Below, in pieces: positions 17,457 to 25,096 of a stretch of DNA of 64,000 nt (positions are counted from its first letter, which is position 1; each line of letters opens with the position of its first letter). Below the pieces are notes generated by a model. That model was not told the origin of the DNA, ran no database searches, and saw only the letters and a program-made list of their open reading frames with translations. The stretch comes from DASVUC01 sp036387255 (GTDB taxonomy: Bacteria > Planctomycetota > Phycisphaerae > Tepidisphaerales > Tepidisphaeraceae). A program made the translations under genes and the position numbers. The stretch is from positions 28,850-92,849 of the forward strand of contig DASVUC010000311.1 in the NCBI GenBank assembly GCA_036387255.1, in the 5' to 3' direction.

Positions 17457-18241
17457 CGTTCAAACGAATAAAGGTTGTCTTCGCCGTAGGCTTTGGTGAC
17501 GGTGCCCTGGTTGTCGGTGATGAAGCCATCCGGGCCGGCGGAGACCCAGAACGGCCGGTTGTCGGGCGCTTTGATCAATTTGTTGACGACCTTACCGGGC
17601 GTCGTCGGGTCGCCCACGCTCACCCAGATGCCGGCGGCGGGGGCGAGAATGATCGGGTTCCTCCAGCCGTCCATGATGAGCGGAGGATTGGGCTTTGCTC
17701 CCGGCGGCGTGAGCTTCGGATTACCGGCGGGAATCGTCTCCATGAACGAATCCGCCGGGAGGTTCGCCAGGATCGTCTTGGCCGAGGGGATCTGCTGGAT
17801 CACGCCCATCACGAGCTGCGTATTGGCGACGGCATCGGAGAGGAAGCGCTCCTTGGACCCCTGGTTGAGCGGCCCCGTCATCGTCGTCTGATCCCCGTAG
17901 AGGGCGCCGAAGAACGGCGGCTGGGTCCGGGTGGAGTAGTCGTAGTAATGCCAGATATCGTAATTCTGCGCCTGTGCCGAATAGATAAGCTGTTGGCCCT
18001 TAACCCACATCCGCGGCGCCTGGCGCAGGCCGCCGGTCATCTCCAGTTCGGCAACGAGGTTACGCAAGTTTTCCAGCGTGACGCGGGACTGCTTTTCCTT
18101 GCTCCCGCCGACGACGTGACCCACGCCGACCACCAGCAGCGCCATCAGGATGACGATCACGCTGATGGTGACGGTGAGTTCCAGAACTGTGAAACCGCGT
18201 CGCTTCTTGATCACCAGGCACCTCGTAACACTATTCGCCAT
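17453..18241 (-). CDS. Type IV pilin-like protein (pseudopilin)
   Basis: A 262-residue prepilin with motif KKRRGFTVLELTVTISVIVILMALL, cleaved after Gly with Glu at +5. I place the start at ATG 18241, which gives a normal basic leader of about 16 residues and has AGGTGG three bases upstream. A GTG at 18340 overlaps the previous stop (GTGA) and would keep the operon's coupling pattern, but it gives a leader near 50 residues. The C-terminal half includes DGFITDNQGTV, a pattern shared with the neighbouring pilins (DEKFG/DRKYM) that looks like the calcium-loop region of GspG-type pseudopilins. Confidence 0.8.
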   Translation of the reverse strand: MANSVTRCLVIKKRRGFTVLELTVTISVIVILMALLVVGVGHVVGGSKEKQSRVTLENLRNLVAELEMTGGLRQAPRMWVKGQQLIYSAQAQNYDIWHYYDYSTRTQPPFFGALYGDQTTMTGPLNQGSKERFLSDAVANTQLVMGVIQQIPSAKTILANLPADSFMETIPAGNPKLTPPGAKPNPPLIMDGWRNPIILAPAAGIWVSVGDPTTPGKVVNKLIKAPDNRPFWVSAGPDGFITDNQGTVTKAYGEDNLYSFER

Positions 18242-18336
18242 GTCCACCTGATCCGGTACCATTTCCCTATAAGCTCTGCCGCAGACGCACTTTAGCTGAC
18301 GCTGCCTCTGCGTGATGTCTGATCCAGCTCCCAAGG

Positions 18337-18927
18337 TCACTTCCCCCCCGCCTCTGCGGGGTCGACTCGTCCGCTTTCATAGCTGTAGAGGTTGTCTCCG
18401 TACGTCATGTACTTGCGATCCGGTCCGGCGGAGAAGAAGAAGGAGCGGTTTCCGGCGGCCATGCCGATCCGCGGACGCTGCTGGGGCATGTAGACGACCG
18501 GCTTGCCCCACGCATCCAGCACCGTCACCTCATTGTAGTTCGCAATCGAAAGCTCATTAAACACGCTGCCCGACAGATCAAAGTGCTGCTTAAGCGTGTG
18601 GACAAGCGCCTTGTTGTTCTCCAGCGCATCCTCCTGCAACTGGCCTTCGTCGATCGGACCGGGGCGGACCAGCGGGTGCACGTCGGGGTACTTCAGCCGA
18701 TCCGCTGGTGGGAGCTTCGTCAGCGCCTTGGCGCGGTACTGATCGACCAAACGGTCGAGCTTCCGAAGGATGTCCTTGGTGAGGTTGTCGGCCGAGCGAT
18801 TGCGAACATCGCGGGCCAGGGAAACCATGAGCCCCAGCACGATCACCAGCAGCGCAACGGTCGTGAGCATCTCGATGAGGGTGAACCCGCTGCGCCGGGG
18901 CAGATTGCTCGTGCTGCTGGGATTCAC
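18337..18927 (-). CDS. Type IV pilin-like protein (pseudopilin), small
   Basis: A 196-residue prepilin with RRSGFTLIEMLTTVALLVIVLGLMV (cleavage after Gly, Glu at +5), a predicted amphipathic helix continuing to about residue 70 (KLDRLVDQYRAKA), and a C-terminus ending SAGPDRKYMTYGDNLYSYE. That last pattern, a Gly-Pro-Asp loop followed by gDNlYS, recurs in the next pilin and is like the C-terminal calcium loop of major pseudopilin GspG. It starts 10 bases after the preceding gene. Confidence 0.82.
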   Translation of the reverse strand: MNPSSTSNLPRRSGFTLIEMLTTVALLVIVLGLMVSLARDVRNRSADNLTKDILRKLDRLVDQYRAKALTKLPPADRLKYPDVHPLVRPGPIDEGQLQEDALENNKALVHTLKQHFDLSGSVFNELSIANYNEVTVLDAWGKPVVYMPQQRPRIGMAAGNRSFFFSAGPDRKYMTYGDNLYSYESGRVDPAEAGGK

Positions 18928-18937
18928 GCGGGAGCCC

Positions 18938-19912
18938 TTATCTCATGATGTCGTCGCAGCCTTGCACCTGCGAATCGATGGTGGCGGTGCTGGTGGGATC
19001 CTTCACGCCGAATTTTTCGTCCGGCCCGCCGCTCCAGAGGATGTAGGGGCGATCCTCGAGGGGTGTTTCGCCTGGATTGATGATGCCGTCACCGTTCTTG
19101 TCGCCGAGCATGACGGAGATGCGGCGGTATGGGATCGCGGTGTTGGTGGTGGATTCGCCTTCCCAGATGAACAGGTGCCAGCCGTCGAGGAGATTCCATC
19201 GAGCGTTGACGGACGGGGCACAGTAGGTTGCACCGAAGGATTCCGCAGGTCCGGCAGTACCGCCGGTGGCTCTGGACCGGGCGCGGATGTTGGCGCCCTT
19301 GAAGTGCACGGGGAAGTAGCCAATCGGGCGATCCCAGGAGTCGAGGAACGCGGCGCCGCGCGTCCTGATGCGCTCGGGCTGCAAGTAAGGGCCGTACGCC
19401 TTGGAGCCGACCATCATGCCCGGCCCGAGCTTGCCGTCGAAGTAGTAGTTGTAGGCTTGAGATTGATCCTTCTGGCTGACGCCGGAAAGCGCCATCCAGG
19501 CGGCAGTGGGAGGGCCGGTGACGGTGCGCTGAATGGCCAGGTAATTCACGGCGCCGACGCTGACGCAATCGCCGATGTCGTAGGTCTTGCCGTTCTGCAC
19601 CTGCGGCGCGGGCGACGTTGCGTCACCGCCCATGCCGACAAGGTTAAAACCAAGGGCGGCGTAACCGGGGACGCCGGTGGGCGCGGTGTCGGAGGTGGTG
19701 GCCGTGGGATAGTCGAGAAAGTCCTGGTGATACGCGGTCAGCGCGGTGGTGATGACCTCCAGCGTGGCGCTGGTGGCGACGACCTTGGCGCGTCGCCGGG
19801 CGGAATTCAGCGCCGGCAGCGCAATGGCGATCAACAGGACGATGATGCCGATGACCGCCAGGATCTCGGTCATCGTAAACCCACCACGATGGCTAGCACG
19901 TTTGGTGATCAT
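18938..19912 (-). CDS. Type IV pilin-like protein (GspG-like pseudopilin)
   Basis: A 324-residue prepilin: RGGFTMTEILAVIGIIVLLIAIALP, cleavage after Gly, Glu at +5. The helix continues into AYHQDFLDYPTA, a YxxxxGxYP-like GspG signature, and the C-terminal part has WSGGPDEKFG. A stretch with MLGDKNGDGIINPGE looks like a dockerin/EF-hand-type calcium loop. The start overlaps the upstream stop by four bases (ATGA). Confidence 0.82.
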   Translation of the reverse strand: MITKRASHRGGFTMTEILAVIGIIVLLIAIALPALNSARRRAKVVATSATLEVITTALTAYHQDFLDYPTATTSDTAPTGVPGYAALGFNLVGMGGDATSPAPQVQNGKTYDIGDCVSVGAVNYLAIQRTVTGPPTAAWMALSGVSQKDQSQAYNYYFDGKLGPGMMVGSKAYGPYLQPERIRTRGAAFLDSWDRPIGYFPVHFKGANIRARSRATGGTAGPAESFGATYCAPSVNARWNLLDGWHLFIWEGESTTNTAIPYRRISVMLGDKNGDGIINPGETPLEDRPYILWSGGPDEKFGVKDPTSTATIDSQVQGCDDIMR

Positions 19913-21093
19913 GGCAGCACGTTCCCGAAGCTACAGATGTCGTCGGCGGTTCCGTAGACGCGATCCAGGCCGGCGCTGATCAGGACGAAGCGGTCCTTGG
20001 CGCGGCAGAGGCCCGCGGCGTTGCTTGCCGCGTCGAAGCGATTGGCGGGATCTTCAAAGTAGGCGTAGGCGTCGTAGGGGTAGTAGTACTGGCGGGTGGG
20101 GTTGCCGCCCGCGGCGACGCCTTTGTCCAGGGAGGAGGGCTTGCCGGCGCTGTTGAGCTTGGTGATGGCTGATGCCACCGTTTGCAGGCCTTGCGGGATC
20201 TCAGCACCCTGCGGGGTCTTGGGCGCGAACTGCGGGTCGAATCCCTTGGCGGTGCGACCGACGCCGATGTAGTGACCGTTGGCGTCGGCGGTGGTGTAGC
20301 CGATGGCGTCCTTCAGATCGTACTGCTGCGGGATGAAGTTCGGGTCTTTCGGATCCAGCCCCTGTGGAAGGATGACGTTGACGCGCGCGCCGCTGGTTCC
20401 ATTGGCCGGAGCGCCTTCGACGCCGACGCGCGCCCGCAGATACAAGATGGGCAACGGCGAGGGGAAGGTGTCGAGAATCTCGGGGATAATTGTGTCGGTC
20501 GCAGCGCCGGCGTCGTCTTCGTAATGGCCGGTGCGCTTGCCGTTGACGGTGCGCCACGAGAGGTTCTTCATCTCGCCGAAGACGGGGTACTTCTTGGGCG
20601 AGTTCACGTTCAGGCTGAGCGGCCCGTTACCGACGAGGGAGGGATCGTAGAGGAGCGTGGTGGTCTGACCGCTGCGCTGAATTCGCAACCCGCCGAAGAG
20701 ACCGAGCACGAGGTTTTCCGCGCCGGTGACCAGCTTCGGATCGAGGGTTGTGTCAAAGTCGGTGACGCTGGATTGACCGGAGAAGGTTGAATAGACGCGG
20801 GTCTGAGGATCAGGCTTGTAGGCGTTGTAGTAAATTTCGTCGTTGGCAAGCGGACCGGGGTAAGCGCCGAAAGCCCCGTGATACTGCTCAATTGCGGCTT
20901 CGAGGCTGCGGATCTGGTTCTGCACGCCGGCCACGTGCGCCTGCCCGCGCACCTTGCTCACGACGGGGAGCAGGATCCCGATCAGGATGATGATGATCCC
21001 GATCGCCACCAGCAGCTCGACGAGGGTGAACCCGTTGCTTGCCGCGGGGGAAAAGGGGACAGCCCCCTTTTCTGTAACCGTTCTATGCTGCAT
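19909..21093 (-). CDS. Type IV pilin-like protein (GspG-like pseudopilin), first pilin of the operon
   Basis: A 394-residue prepilin with SNGFTLVELLVAIGIIIILIGILLP; cleavage after Gly, Glu at +5. EQYHGAFGAYPG follows the helix, as in GspG, and the C-terminus has SAGLDRVYGTADDICSFG, the pseudopilin Asp-rich loop. The 21-residue leader is encoded largely by a small palindrome (21051-21071; peptide TEKGAVPF), so the N-terminus seems to have been rebuilt by repeat DNA. It lies 33 bases after gspF. It may be the major pseudopilin, but which of the three GspG-like proteins is the main subunit cannot be decided here. Confidence 0.82.
   Translation of the reverse strand: MQHRTVTEKGAVPFSPAASNGFTLVELLVAIGIIIILIGILLPVVSKVRGQAHVAGVQNQIRSLEAAIEQYHGAFGAYPGPLANDEIYYNAYKPDPQTRVYSTFSGQSSVTDFDTTLDPKLVTGAENLVLGLFGGLRIQRSGQTTTLLYDPSLVGNGPLSLNVNSPKKYPVFGEMKNLSWRTVNGKRTGHYEDDAGAATDTIIPEILDTFPSPLPILYLRARVGVEGAPANGTSGARVNVILPQGLDPKDPNFIPQQYDLKDAIGYTTADANGHYIGVGRTAKGFDPQFAPKTPQGAEIPQGLQTVASAITKLNSAGKPSSLDKGVAAGGNPTRQYYYPYDAYAYFEDPANRFDAASNAAGLCRAKDRFVLISAGLDRVYGTADDICSFGNVLP
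21051..21071. repeat. Small perfect inverted repeat in the pilin leader sequence
   Basis: Arms aaaagggg and cccctttt enclose acagc. It lies within the leader-peptide codons of the first pilin gene and encodes EKGAVPF on the coding strand. It resembles a dispersed planctomycete repeat; I see no full second copy in this window. Confidence 0.6.
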
Positions 21094-21112
21094 CAGCGCC
21101 TCTCGACAAAAT

Positions 21113-21125
21113 GGGGTCAGACCCC
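21113..21125. repeat. Small palindrome between gspF and the first pilin gene
   Basis: ggggtc-a-gacccc is an almost perfect 13-base palindrome lying immediately after the gspF stop codon (21127-21129 on the minus strand) and before the next start. It could act as a weak stem in the transcript or be a remnant of a dispersed repeat. Confidence 0.5.
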
Positions 21126-21126
21126 G

Positions 21127-22401
21127 TTACTTCTTCCCGCCGCCGCCGGACATATTCGAGATCAGCGTAATCATCGGCATGAACAGCGCGATCACGATGA
21201 AGCCGACGATCACACCCAGGATGACGACCATCACCGGCTCGAGGACCGAGATGAGCGATCCGACCAGGACGTCGACGTCGCTGTCGTAGTTGTCGGCGAC
21301 CTTGATGAGCATCTTGTCGAGGTCACCGGTTTCTTCGCCGACGTCGACCATGTTGACGACGATGGCGTCGACGACCTTGGTGGCGCGGAGCGGGTCGGCC
21401 ATGGATTCGCCTTCGCGAATGGCATCGTGCACGCGGATCAGGGCACGGCTGTAGACCTCGTTGCCGCAGGTTTCCTTGGTGATGTTGATGGCGTCGAGAA
21501 TCGGCACACCCGCGCTGATCAGCGTCCCCAGCGTCCGGGTGAAGCGGGCGATCGCCGTTTTGCCCAGGATGTTGCCCAGAATCGGGATCTTCAGCTTGAT
21601 GACGTCCGTCGCGTACTTCCCGCCCTCGGACACGCGAACTAAACGGTAAATCAGCGTGAAGATGATCGGGCTGGCGACAACGTACGCCCAGCCCCAGTTG
21701 GCGAACCACCGCGAAACGTCCAGCAGCGCCTGCGTGATCCCCGGCAACTGCACGCCGAAGTCGCGGAAGATGCCTTCAAACTTCGGGATCACGAAGATCA
21801 TGATCATCGACACGATGCCGACGGCGATCATGATGACCACCGCGGGGTAAATCATGGCGCCGATGACCTTTTTCTTCAGCTTGGCGGCCTTTTCCATGAA
21901 GTCGGCGAGGCGGGCGAGGATCAGGTCGAGCACACCGCCTGCTTCGCCGGCGTTGATCATGTTGACGTAGAGCTTGTCGAACGCCTTCGGGAACTTGGCC
22001 ATGGCGTCGGAGAGCGTGCCGCCGCCTTCGACTTCATCTGCCACGCCACCGATGATCGCTTTGAGCAACCCCGGCTTCTGCTGCTGCTCCAGGATCTGGA
22101 GCGAGCGGAGGATCGGCAGGCCCGCGTCCTGGAGCGTCGAGAGCTGGCGCGTGAAGTTCACCAGCGACTTGCGCGATACCCCGCCAAGGGCGAAGGGCAT
22201 CTTCTTTTTCTTGCTCGTCGGGGCGCCTTCAGCCTCGCCGCCCTTCCCCTTCTTTTTCTTGGCGCTCTTTTCCCGGACCTTGGTGGGGAAGTAGCCTTTG
22301 CCGCGAATCTTGGCGATGGCTTCTTCGTGGGAACCCGCTTCGACTTCTTCCTTGACCTCCTGGCCGGAGGCATTCATCGCTTCAAATGCATACGTCGCCA
22401 T
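21127..22401 (-). CDS. gspF: Type II secretion/type IV pilus inner-membrane platform protein GspF/PilC
   Basis: GspF is the polytopic inner-membrane protein that couples the secretion ATPase to pseudopilus assembly. The 424 residues start with the family's N-terminal MATYAFEAMNASGQEVKEEVEA segment (YxYxA...G), then a Lys-rich stretch (KKKKGKGGEAEG...SKKKKM), then two T2SSF domains (about 80-205 and 285-410), each followed by membrane helices (IYPAVVIMIAVGIVSMIMIF; VMVVILGVIVGFIVIALFMP). It is the first gene of the pseudopilin operon. GGAG precedes the ATG by nine bases. The ATPase GspE and secretin GspD are not in the window and must be elsewhere. Confidence 0.95.
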   Translation of the reverse strand: MATYAFEAMNASGQEVKEEVEAGSHEEAIAKIRGKGYFPTKVREKSAKKKKGKGGEAEGAPTSKKKKMPFALGGVSRKSLVNFTRQLSTLQDAGLPILRSLQILEQQQKPGLLKAIIGGVADEVEGGGTLSDAMAKFPKAFDKLYVNMINAGEAGGVLDLILARLADFMEKAAKLKKKVIGAMIYPAVVIMIAVGIVSMIMIFVIPKFEGIFRDFGVQLPGITQALLDVSRWFANWGWAYVVASPIIFTLIYRLVRVSEGGKYATDVIKLKIPILGNILGKTAIARFTRTLGTLISAGVPILDAINITKETCGNEVYSRALIRVHDAIREGESMADPLRATKVVDAIVVNMVDVGEETGDLDKMLIKVADNYDSDVDVLVGSLISVLEPVMVVILGVIVGFIVIALFMPMITLISNMSGGGGKK

Positions 22402-22434
22402 AGGTTACAGCTCCGCTCGTGGTCGTTTCGGCAG

Positions 22435-22440
22435 ATTATA
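22435..22440 (-). promoter_or_regulatory. Possible -10 box for the gspF-pseudopilin operon
   Basis: A consensus TATAAT on the minus strand lies about 35 bases ahead of the gspF start, with a discriminator that would put the transcript start near 22428. No good -35 hexamer is visible at 16-18 bases. Confidence 0.4.
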
Positions 22441-22466
22441 CGGTTTGTCCACCCCGCCTGGTACGT

Positions 22467-23591
22467 TCATACGCTGACCGGATCGTATCGCTCCCGATGA
22501 TTCGGTTCAAACAGAATCCGTGGCTGGAGCATTCCACCCATGCCGAGTTCCTGCGCCAGCGTCTGGATGAACACGATGCCAACCAGCGGGTAGGCCTCCA
22601 TGTAGCCGCGAAGCTCGAAGATCAGCCCTTTGAACAGGGCCGCGAGCATCAGAACGAACGGGACGTAGATGAGCTTGCGAAGCGGCCGCGGCACGTCGTG
22701 CCAATGCCGCCAGACCGCCAGGATCGCCAAGCCCCAGACGGGCAGCCGCCAGATGCCGAAGATGAAGATCTGGGCGAGGTTGACGTGAAGCAGCCAGAAC
22801 CCGGGACCTGTGGTGTTGTGGTACTTGAGGCGAATGCCCACCTGGATCCCGACAAAGGCGATGAACAGCACGGTTGCCAGGCCCCAGCGGATGCGGATGC
22901 TCTTCGGCCAGAGCAAAACCAGCGCGGGCAGCAGGAGGATGCTGGTTTCCTTGTTGTAAGCCGCCAGGAGAAACACCGGGGGGAACCACAAGGTGCCCGC
23001 GACGATCGTGCAGACGCCGAGCAGAAACAGGAATGCCTGGGGGATGTCGTAGATGTACTGGTCCCAGAGGTACATGCCCGGCCAGACGCCGCGCCCCCCA
23101 AGGAGACCAACCCCGAAGACGAGGGCGAGCAGGTGGGCGCGCAGGCTTTGAACGTGATACAGCCGACGCACGAGCCAGAGGAACGAAAGCATGAACCCGA
23201 GTGCGCTGATCGCGACAATGAGGGTTGCTGAGGCCAGCAGCGCATCCCACTGCCGTGTCCAGCCGGACTTTTCTCGCACGAGCCGGTGGATTTTCGGATT
23301 CGCGTCAATCGCGGTGGAGACGCGATGCCAGGTTGACTGCGGCACGATCCGCGCGAGCAGAGCGGCGGAATCGACGGTCAGGCGTCGGAAAACGAAGGGT
23401 CGCAGCGCCGTCCCTTCAAACATGCGCACGATATTGGAGCATCCGTCGGCGTGGCGCTCCGTGCGGGCGCTCAGCGTCCAGGCGATGGCGATTCCCGCGG
23501 CGGCAATGCTGTAGACAATTCCCCAAGCAATTTCGCCTGACAATGCGTTTCGCTTCCGCTCTGGCGTCAGGTCGTTCATGAGAGGTCGCAC
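22467..23591 (-). CDS. Polytopic membrane protein of unknown function
   Basis: A 374-residue protein with about eight hydrophobic segments (for example GIVYSIAAAGIAIAW near residue 25, LIVAISALGFMLSFLWLV near 135, AFLFLLGVCTIVAGTLWF near 195, GLATVLFIAFVGIQVGI near 235). A conserved-looking loop carries WDQYIYDIPQ and AYNKETSILLLP, which is reminiscent of multipass glycosyltransferase-like or DUF-type membrane proteins (charged D/E and K/N near the membrane), but I cannot assign a family. It begins two bases after the mannose-1-phosphate guanylyltransferase stop, so the two are probably co-expressed, which hints at a surface-glycan role. ATG 23579 (MNDLTPERK) is an alternative start. Confidence 0.75.
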   Translation of the reverse strand: MRPLMNDLTPERKRNALSGEIAWGIVYSIAAAGIAIAWTLSARTERHADGCSNIVRMFEGTALRPFVFRRLTVDSAALLARIVPQSTWHRVSTAIDANPKIHRLVREKSGWTRQWDALLASATLIVAISALGFMLSFLWLVRRLYHVQSLRAHLLALVFGVGLLGGRGVWPGMYLWDQYIYDIPQAFLFLLGVCTIVAGTLWFPPVFLLAAYNKETSILLLPALVLLWPKSIRIRWGLATVLFIAFVGIQVGIRLKYHNTTGPGFWLLHVNLAQIFIFGIWRLPVWGLAILAVWRHWHDVPRPLRKLIYVPFVLMLAALFKGLIFELRGYMEAYPLVGIVFIQTLAQELGMGGMLQPRILFEPNHRERYDPVSV

Positions 23592-23593
23592 GC

Positions 23594-24697
23594 TTACACG
23601 TAGCGATTCCCGAACTTCTCCTTCACCTTCCCCACCAGCTCTTTGACGCGCTGGGCATCATCTTTCGGGCAGATCATCGTGCTGTCCCTGGTGTGGATGA
23701 TGATCATGTCGTTGAGGCCGACGGCGGAGATCAGGTGCTCGGGCTGGTCGCTGATGATGATGTTGCTGTCAGCGTCCAGAAGAACGCATGCCGGGCAGTC
23801 CAGGGCGTTGTCGTGATCGTCCGTCGGTAGCGTCTCGGCGAGGGCGGGCCAGCTTCCGACATCGAGCCAGCGCACGGGCATTTCGACGACGACCACCTTG
23901 GCCTTTCCCTTGTTTTGCGAGGCCGGCTCCATGATCGCGTAGTCGACGCTGATCTTCTTGAGCTTTCCATAAGCGTCATTCAGCACCTGGTCACGCTGCG
24001 GCGTGTCCCAGGCGTCGGCGATCTGCCGAATGGCTTTGGCGTTCTCCGGGAGGTGCATTGAAAGTTCATTCAGAAAGGTCTCGCAGCGCCAGACGAACAT
24101 ACCGCTGTTCCAGTAGTAGCGGCCGCTTTCGACGTAGCGATCAGCGGTGGGCTTGTCAGGCTTCTCGCGGAACGCCAGCACGCGGAATGCCTCGCCTCCC
24201 TTCTTGAGCGGCATCGCTTCGCCGCGGTGGATGTAGCCGAGGCCCGTGTGACCGTGCGTGGGGACGATGCCGAAGGTGACGAGCGCTTCGGGCGTTTCAG
24301 ATGCGGCGTTGAACGCGGTGCGGATCGCCTCCTGGAACTTCTCGATCGGTTCGATCACGTGGTCGGCGGTGACGAAAGCGGCCACGGCGTCTTTATCCCG
24401 CTTGGCGAGGACCGCAGCGGGGAAGCCGACGGCGTTGGCGGTGTCGCGACCTTCGGGTTCGCCCAGCAGATTATCCTTCGGAAGTTCCGGCAGGTTTTCC
24501 AGCACGGCCTGGCGATGGCTGGCGCCGGTGCAGACGAAGATGCGCTCGGGCGGCAGCATGCCGCGGAGACGCTCGAAGCTCAGTTGCAGAAGACTTTTCC
24601 CGCCCAGCACGTTGAGCAACTGCTTTGGTCGATTCGACCGCGACATCGGCCAAAGCCGAGTCCCCGCCCCCCCGGCCATGATCACGCCGTATTCCAT
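23594..24697 (-). CDS. manC: Mannose-1-phosphate guanylyltransferase
   Basis: The enzyme joins GTP and mannose-1-phosphate to make GDP-mannose, the donor for mannose-, fucose- or rhamnose-containing glycans. The nucleotidyltransferase signature is at the N-terminus, AGGAGTRLWPMSRSNRPKQ (about residues 8-26), with the catalytic Lys25; VTADHVI, GYIHRG, FREKPDKPTA and YYWNSGMFVW follow in family order. At 367 residues it has only the nucleotidyltransferase domain and lacks the C-terminal phosphomannose isomerase cupin of bifunctional ManC/AlgA. The end carries NDMIIIHTRDSTMICPK. A membrane-protein gene follows immediately. Confidence 0.93.
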   Translation of the reverse strand: MEYGVIMAGGAGTRLWPMSRSNRPKQLLNVLGGKSLLQLSFERLRGMLPPERIFVCTGASHRQAVLENLPELPKDNLLGEPEGRDTANAVGFPAAVLAKRDKDAVAAFVTADHVIEPIEKFQEAIRTAFNAASETPEALVTFGIVPTHGHTGLGYIHRGEAMPLKKGGEAFRVLAFREKPDKPTADRYVESGRYYWNSGMFVWRCETFLNELSMHLPENAKAIRQIADAWDTPQRDQVLNDAYGKLKKISVDYAIMEPASQNKGKAKVVVVEMPVRWLDVGSWPALAETLPTDDHDNALDCPACVLLDADSNIIISDQPEHLISAVGLNDMIIIHTRDSTMICPKDDAQRVKELVGKVKEKFGNRYV

Positions 24698-24705
24698 ATC
24701 GAGTA

Positions 24706-24733
24706 AGCATACGAAATCGAGTTTGAGTCACAA
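24706..24733 (-). promoter_or_regulatory. Possible promoter of manC, giving a leaderless transcript
   Basis: On the minus strand TTGTGA (24733-24728) and TATGCT (24711-24706) are 16 bases apart. Transcription would start within a base or two of the manC ATG at 24697, implying little or no leader. No Shine-Dalgarno sequence is present there, which agrees. Confidence 0.3.
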
Positions 24734-24791
24734 CCTCCCGCCGTGGCTGTTTCGGATTACCAACTTCGTGCTTTGCATTTATCCTGATGGA

Positions 24792-25016
24792 ATGCAGTGC
24801 AACATTGACGCGAAGGGGAAGCTGGTTCGGCTGGTCTACGGAATCGTCTTAATCGTTGCGGCCGTCCTTGTCGCGATGGTCTGGGCGCGGAGGAGCGATA
24901 GTAACTGGCCTTGGGTTCTCGTAGCGGTTCTTGGGCTTTCGGGCAGCTTTGCGATCTTTGAAAGTCGCAAGGGGTGGTGCGCCATTCGGGCGATGGGGTT
25001 TAAGACGCCGATCTGA
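24792..25016 (+). CDS. Small DUF2892-like membrane protein
   Basis: A 74-residue protein with two hydrophobic segments (VRLVYGIVLIVAAVLVAMVWA and WVLVAVLGLSGSFAIFE) and the ending KGWCAIRAMGFKT. This is the layout of the DUF2892 (YgaP membrane) family: an MxCN start, two helices, then a GWCxxxxxxGxxT tail. The ATG at 24792 gives MQCNIDAKGKLVRL, which matches the family's N-terminus better than upstream in-frame codons. Its function is unknown; relatives are often fused to rhodanese domains. It is divergent from manC. Confidence 0.6.
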   Translation: MQCNIDAKGKLVRLVYGIVLIVAAVLVAMVWARRSDSNWPWVLVAVLGLSGSFAIFESRKGWCAIRAMGFKTPI

Positions 25017-25096
25017 ATTCGCAGAAGACTAAACCTTCACCCCCGCCCTTCTGATCCCGCGCGTGAGCACCCTGTACGGGAGACGGAGTAGAATCC

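Noticed and set aside
18242..18340. GTG 18340 as the start of the pilin gene
   Set aside because: It overlaps the previous stop nicely but gives an implausibly long 49-residue leader before the GFTVLEL cleavage site; ATG 18241 is preferred.
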